Below, piece after piece: positions 4,238 to 5,847 of a DNA stretch of 5,847 bases (its first letter is position 1; the number at the start of each line of letters is the position of its first letter). The stretch comes from a bacterium (GTDB lineage Bacteria; Oederibacteriota; JAJYGY01): assembly GCA_021790555.1 (NCBI GenBank), contig JAJYGY010000304.1, positions 1 through 5,847 on the forward strand, read 5' to 3'. Made by a program: the position numbers and the translations under genes. Below the pieces are notes generated by a model. That model was given only the letters and a program-made list of their open reading frames with translations, had not been told where the DNA came from and did no database searches.

Positions 4238-5847
4238 TCACCTCACCAGGGCGAACTTGAGGATACGCCTCTCCACCGTGCCCCAGGGCGCCCTGGCCGT
4301 CACCGCCACCACGTAGACCCCTCCCGCCAGGCCCTTTCCGTTCAGGGGCAGCACCAGTTCCTCCGGGTTGGCCCCGTTGTCCAGGTTGGCCACCAGTTCG
4401 CCCGCCATGTCGTAGACCCTTCCCGTCACCTGCGTGCCCGCCGGGGCCTGGAAGCGGATCTCCACGAAGGCCGCCTGACCCCACACCGCCGGGTCGGGCG
4501 CCGCCAGCAGCCCGGAAAGCAGGTCCCCGCCCCTCTCCACCACCGTCACCTGGCTGTCCGCCAGCGTGGTCGAGCCGTTGGAGCCGTCGGCCAGCAGCTG
4601 CACCGTGTAGGACCCGCTCTGCACCAGCTGCCCCTGGTTGTTCGTCCCGTCCCAGGTCAGCGCCGGCAGCCCGCCTCCCAGGTCGAACTTCAGCCCCGCC
4701 CCCTTGCCCAGCGGGTCCGGCGTGAACACCGTCGCCGCCGGCACCACCTGGCTGGGCGCCACCGCCCCGTAGGCCGTCGGCACCACCAGGGTCTTCACCA
4801 GCTCCCCCGCCGAATTGAAGATGCGCACCTCGTAGATCTTGCCCGTCTCGATCACCGTCGCCGCTTCCGTGCTCGTCGTCACGTTGCCGTAGGGGTCCGT
4901 CACCTTCATCTGCACGTAGTAGGTGCCGCTGGCCACGTCCTGGCCCTGGTCGTTGGCCCCGTCCCAGGTGTAGGTCACCCCGTCCACCACGATGAAGGCC
5001 TTGCCCCCCTCGGTGGGCGAGAAGGAGGGGTTGAGGATCTGGAACTGGGTCACCGGGTTCCACGAGGGCGCGGCCTGCACCAGCGTGCGCACCACCTCTC
5101 CGTTGGACCCGTAGATGGTCAGCTTGACCGAGAACTGCGCCTGGGGCGTGGGCGACACGGTGGGCGAATCCGTCGCCGTGCCCGTGCGCGTGGCCGTGGG
5201 CGGCGGGGTGAAGCTGGAGCTGGGCGTGGGGCTGGGCGTCGCCGTGGGCGTGGATGTCGGCGTGGCCGTCCGGGTGGCCGAGGCCGTGGGCGTCGGCGTG
5301 GCGGTGCCGCTGGGCGTGGCCGTCGGCGTCGTCGTCGAGGTGGCCGTGGCTGTGCGCGTGGCCGTGGAGCTGGCCGTCGCCGTCGCCGTCGCCGAAACCG
5401 TGGCCGACGGTGTCCCCGTCGGTGAAGCGGTCCCCGTGGAGGTCGCCGTCCCGGTGGGCGAGGCCGTCCGGGTGGACGAAGGCGTGCCGCTGGGCGTGGC
5501 CGTGGGCGTCGTCGTCGAAGTGGCCGTGGCCGTGCGCGTGGCCGTGGAGCTGGCCGTCGCCGTCGCCGTCGCCGAAACCGTGGCCGACGGTGTCCCCGTC
5601 GGTGAAGCGGTCCCGGTGGGCGAGGCCGTCCGGGTGGACGAAGGCGTGCCGCTGGGCGTGGCCGTGGGCGTCGAGCTGGGCGAATCCGTCGGGCTCGCCG
5701 TGGGCGTATCCGTGCCCGTGGAGGTGGGGCTGACCGTCCACGTCGGCGTGGCCGTGGCCGTGGGCGAGGCCGTGGACGTCAACGTCGGGGTCGCGGTCGG
5801 CGTCCCCGTAGGCGAAGCCGTAGGGGTCACCGACGGGGTCGCACTAG
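4238..5847 (-). CDS. C-terminal part of surface protein with long Thr/Pro/Ser linker and three FlgD-like Ig repeats (5' end outside window)
   Basis: The frame is open from the right edge (first whole codon at 5845) to the TGA at 4238, giving 535 residues. The GTG at 5830 is an internal Val within the T/P/S repeat (upstream codons read SATPS), so it is not a true start. Residues below are counted from that Val. About 230 residues of low-complexity T/P/S/A sequence are followed by three related FlgD-like Ig units: about 231-327 (VKLTIYGSNGEVVRTL, YTWDGANDQGQDVASGTYYV), about 331-433 (YEVRIFNSAGELVKTL, LTWDGTNNQGQLVQSGSYTV) and about 437-530 (GRVYDMAGELVANL, LNGKGLAGGVYVVAV, ending RRILKFALVR). 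In FlgD-like domains the GE(L/V)V(R/K)TL turn and the WDG(T/K)N(N/D)xG loop are hallmarks. The third unit has lost the WDG motif and resembles C-terminal sorting-type FlgD domains. The N-terminal domains and the function are not visible. The next gene follows after 44 bases, suggesting cotranscription. Confidence 0.95.
   Translation of the reverse strand, partial: SATPSVTPTASPTGTPTATPTLTSTASPTATATPTWTVSPTSTGTDTPTASPTDSPSSTPTATPSGTPSSTRTASPTGTASPTGTPSATVSATATATASSTATRTATATSTTTPTATPSGTPSSTRTASPTGTATSTGTASPTGTPSATVSATATATASSTATRTATATSTTTPTATPSGTATPTPTASATRTATPTSTPTATPSPTPSSSFTPPPTATRTGTATDSPTVSPTPQAQFSVKLTIYGSNGEVVRTLVQAAPSWNPVTQFQILNPSFSPTEGGKAFIVVDGVTYTWDGANDQGQDVASGTYYVQMKVTDPYGNVTTSTEAATVIETGKIYEVRIFNSAGELVKTLVVPTAYGAVAPSQVVPAATVFTPDPLGKGAGLKFDLGGGLPALTWDGTNNQGQLVQSGSYTVQLLADGSNGSTTLADSQVTVVERGGDLLSGLLAAPDPAVWGQAAFVEIRFQAPAGTQVTGRVYDMAGELVANLDNGANPEELVLPLNGKGLAGGVYVVAVTARAPWGTVERRILKFALVR
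5144..5847 (-). repeat. Long Thr/Pro/Ser/Ala low-complexity linker coding region
   Basis: About 234 codons encode almost only Thr, Pro, Ser and Ala with scattered Gly, Arg, Val and Asp. The usual pattern is (T/S)-P-T or A-T-(P/A)-T. The plus strand is correspondingly G/T-rich (repeats such as GTGGGCGTGGCCGTGG), which leaves several other frames open. Such linkers in secreted bacterial proteins serve as extended spacers and may carry O-linked sugars; glycosylation here is inference. The stretch continues past the right edge. Confidence 0.93.
5324..5665 (-). repeat. Near-identical tandem duplication inside the linker of the first gene
   Basis: Two adjacent direct copies lie within the T/P/S linker: 5504-5665 (162 bases, 54 residues) and 5324-5503 (180 bases, 60 residues). 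Both begin TATPSGTPSSTRTASPTGT and end TATSTTTP. The second copy has an 18-base in-frame insertion adding TATSTG. Aligned by eye, the rest differs at only three bases (5324/5504, 5339/5519, 5351/5531), all at third codon positions and all synonymous. A partial third unit (TATPSGT) follows at about 5303-5323. This indicates recent expansion by slippage or unequal recombination. Confidence 0.92.

Noticed and set aside
2193..4316. 707-codon open frame on the plus strand
   Set aside because: It is antisense to the middle gene, Gly/Arg/Val/Ala-rich with no recognisable domain, and is explained by GC-rich coding on the other strand.
5254..5733. 159-codon plus-strand frame rich in Trp, Pro, Ser and Ala
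   Set aside because: It is the antisense reading of the T/P/S linker repeats. The Trp-Ala-Trp-Pro periodicity comes from the repeated DNA rather than from a protein.
4194..5741. Extension of the middle gene's frame upstream, giving an apparent 1194-residue protein
   Set aside because: The extra 516 codons overlap the first gene in another frame and encode His/Asp/Gly/Arg-rich low-complexity sequence. A signal peptide with a good ribosome binding site starts at 4193.
5828..5830. GTG as start codon of the first gene
   Set aside because: The frame continues upstream to the window edge with the same Thr/Pro/Ser repeat, and there is no ribosome binding site or signal peptide.
5144..5847. CRISPR-like or other spaced repeat array
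   Set aside because: The repeats are contiguous, codon-phased and encode T/P/S residues. There are no unique spacers between constant repeats.

Overview
The window is a GC-rich stretch of bacterial DNA that carries three genes, all on the minus strand. Each encodes a large secreted or surface-anchored modular protein. In transcription order (right to left) they are: (1) the C-terminal part of a protein with a very long Ser/Thr/Pro linker and three FlgD-like Ig repeats, at 4238-5847, whose start lies beyond the right edge; (2) a complete 678-residue protein at 2157-4193 with a signal peptide, an L-type (legume-like) lectin domain, a Pro/Thr linker, a cysteine-bearing beta-sandwich module, a second linker and a C-terminal FlgD-like domain; (3) a paralogue of protein 2 at 1-1956, which runs off the left edge inside its second Pro/Thr linker after 652 codons.

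Genes 1 and 2 are 44 bases apart and gene 2 has a good ribosome binding site, so they probably share a transcript. Genes 2 and 3 are separated by a 200-base, more A/T-rich gap in which I see no convincing terminator or promoter. All three proteins look like envelope or extracellular proteins. Lectin and beta-sandwich modules could bind glycans or other ligands, FlgD-like domains could sit at the cell-proximal or sorting end, and Thr/Pro/Ser linkers would act as extended spacers. Joint function as a glycan-binding surface set is an inference from architecture; no enzyme or transport gene is present to name a substrate.

The organism cannot be identified. Signal peptides, T/P/S-rich linkers, L-type lectins and C-terminal FlgD-like domains together are typical of large extracellular proteins in Gram-negative lineages such as Fibrobacteres/Bacteroidetes relatives and several uncultured candidate phyla, so a metagenome-derived genome of that kind is a reasonable guess, but no more than that.

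The most interesting details are: a nearly complete concanavalin A-type metal site in protein 2 whose two Mn-specific ligands are replaced in the neighbouring paralogue; a beta-sandwich module with four cysteines kept in matching places in both paralogues; and a recent tandem duplication inside the linker of gene 1 that differs by three synonymous changes and an 18-base in-frame indel. I see no CRISPR array, RNA gene or mobile element, and no clear evidence for a wholly new system beyond this surface-protein cluster.
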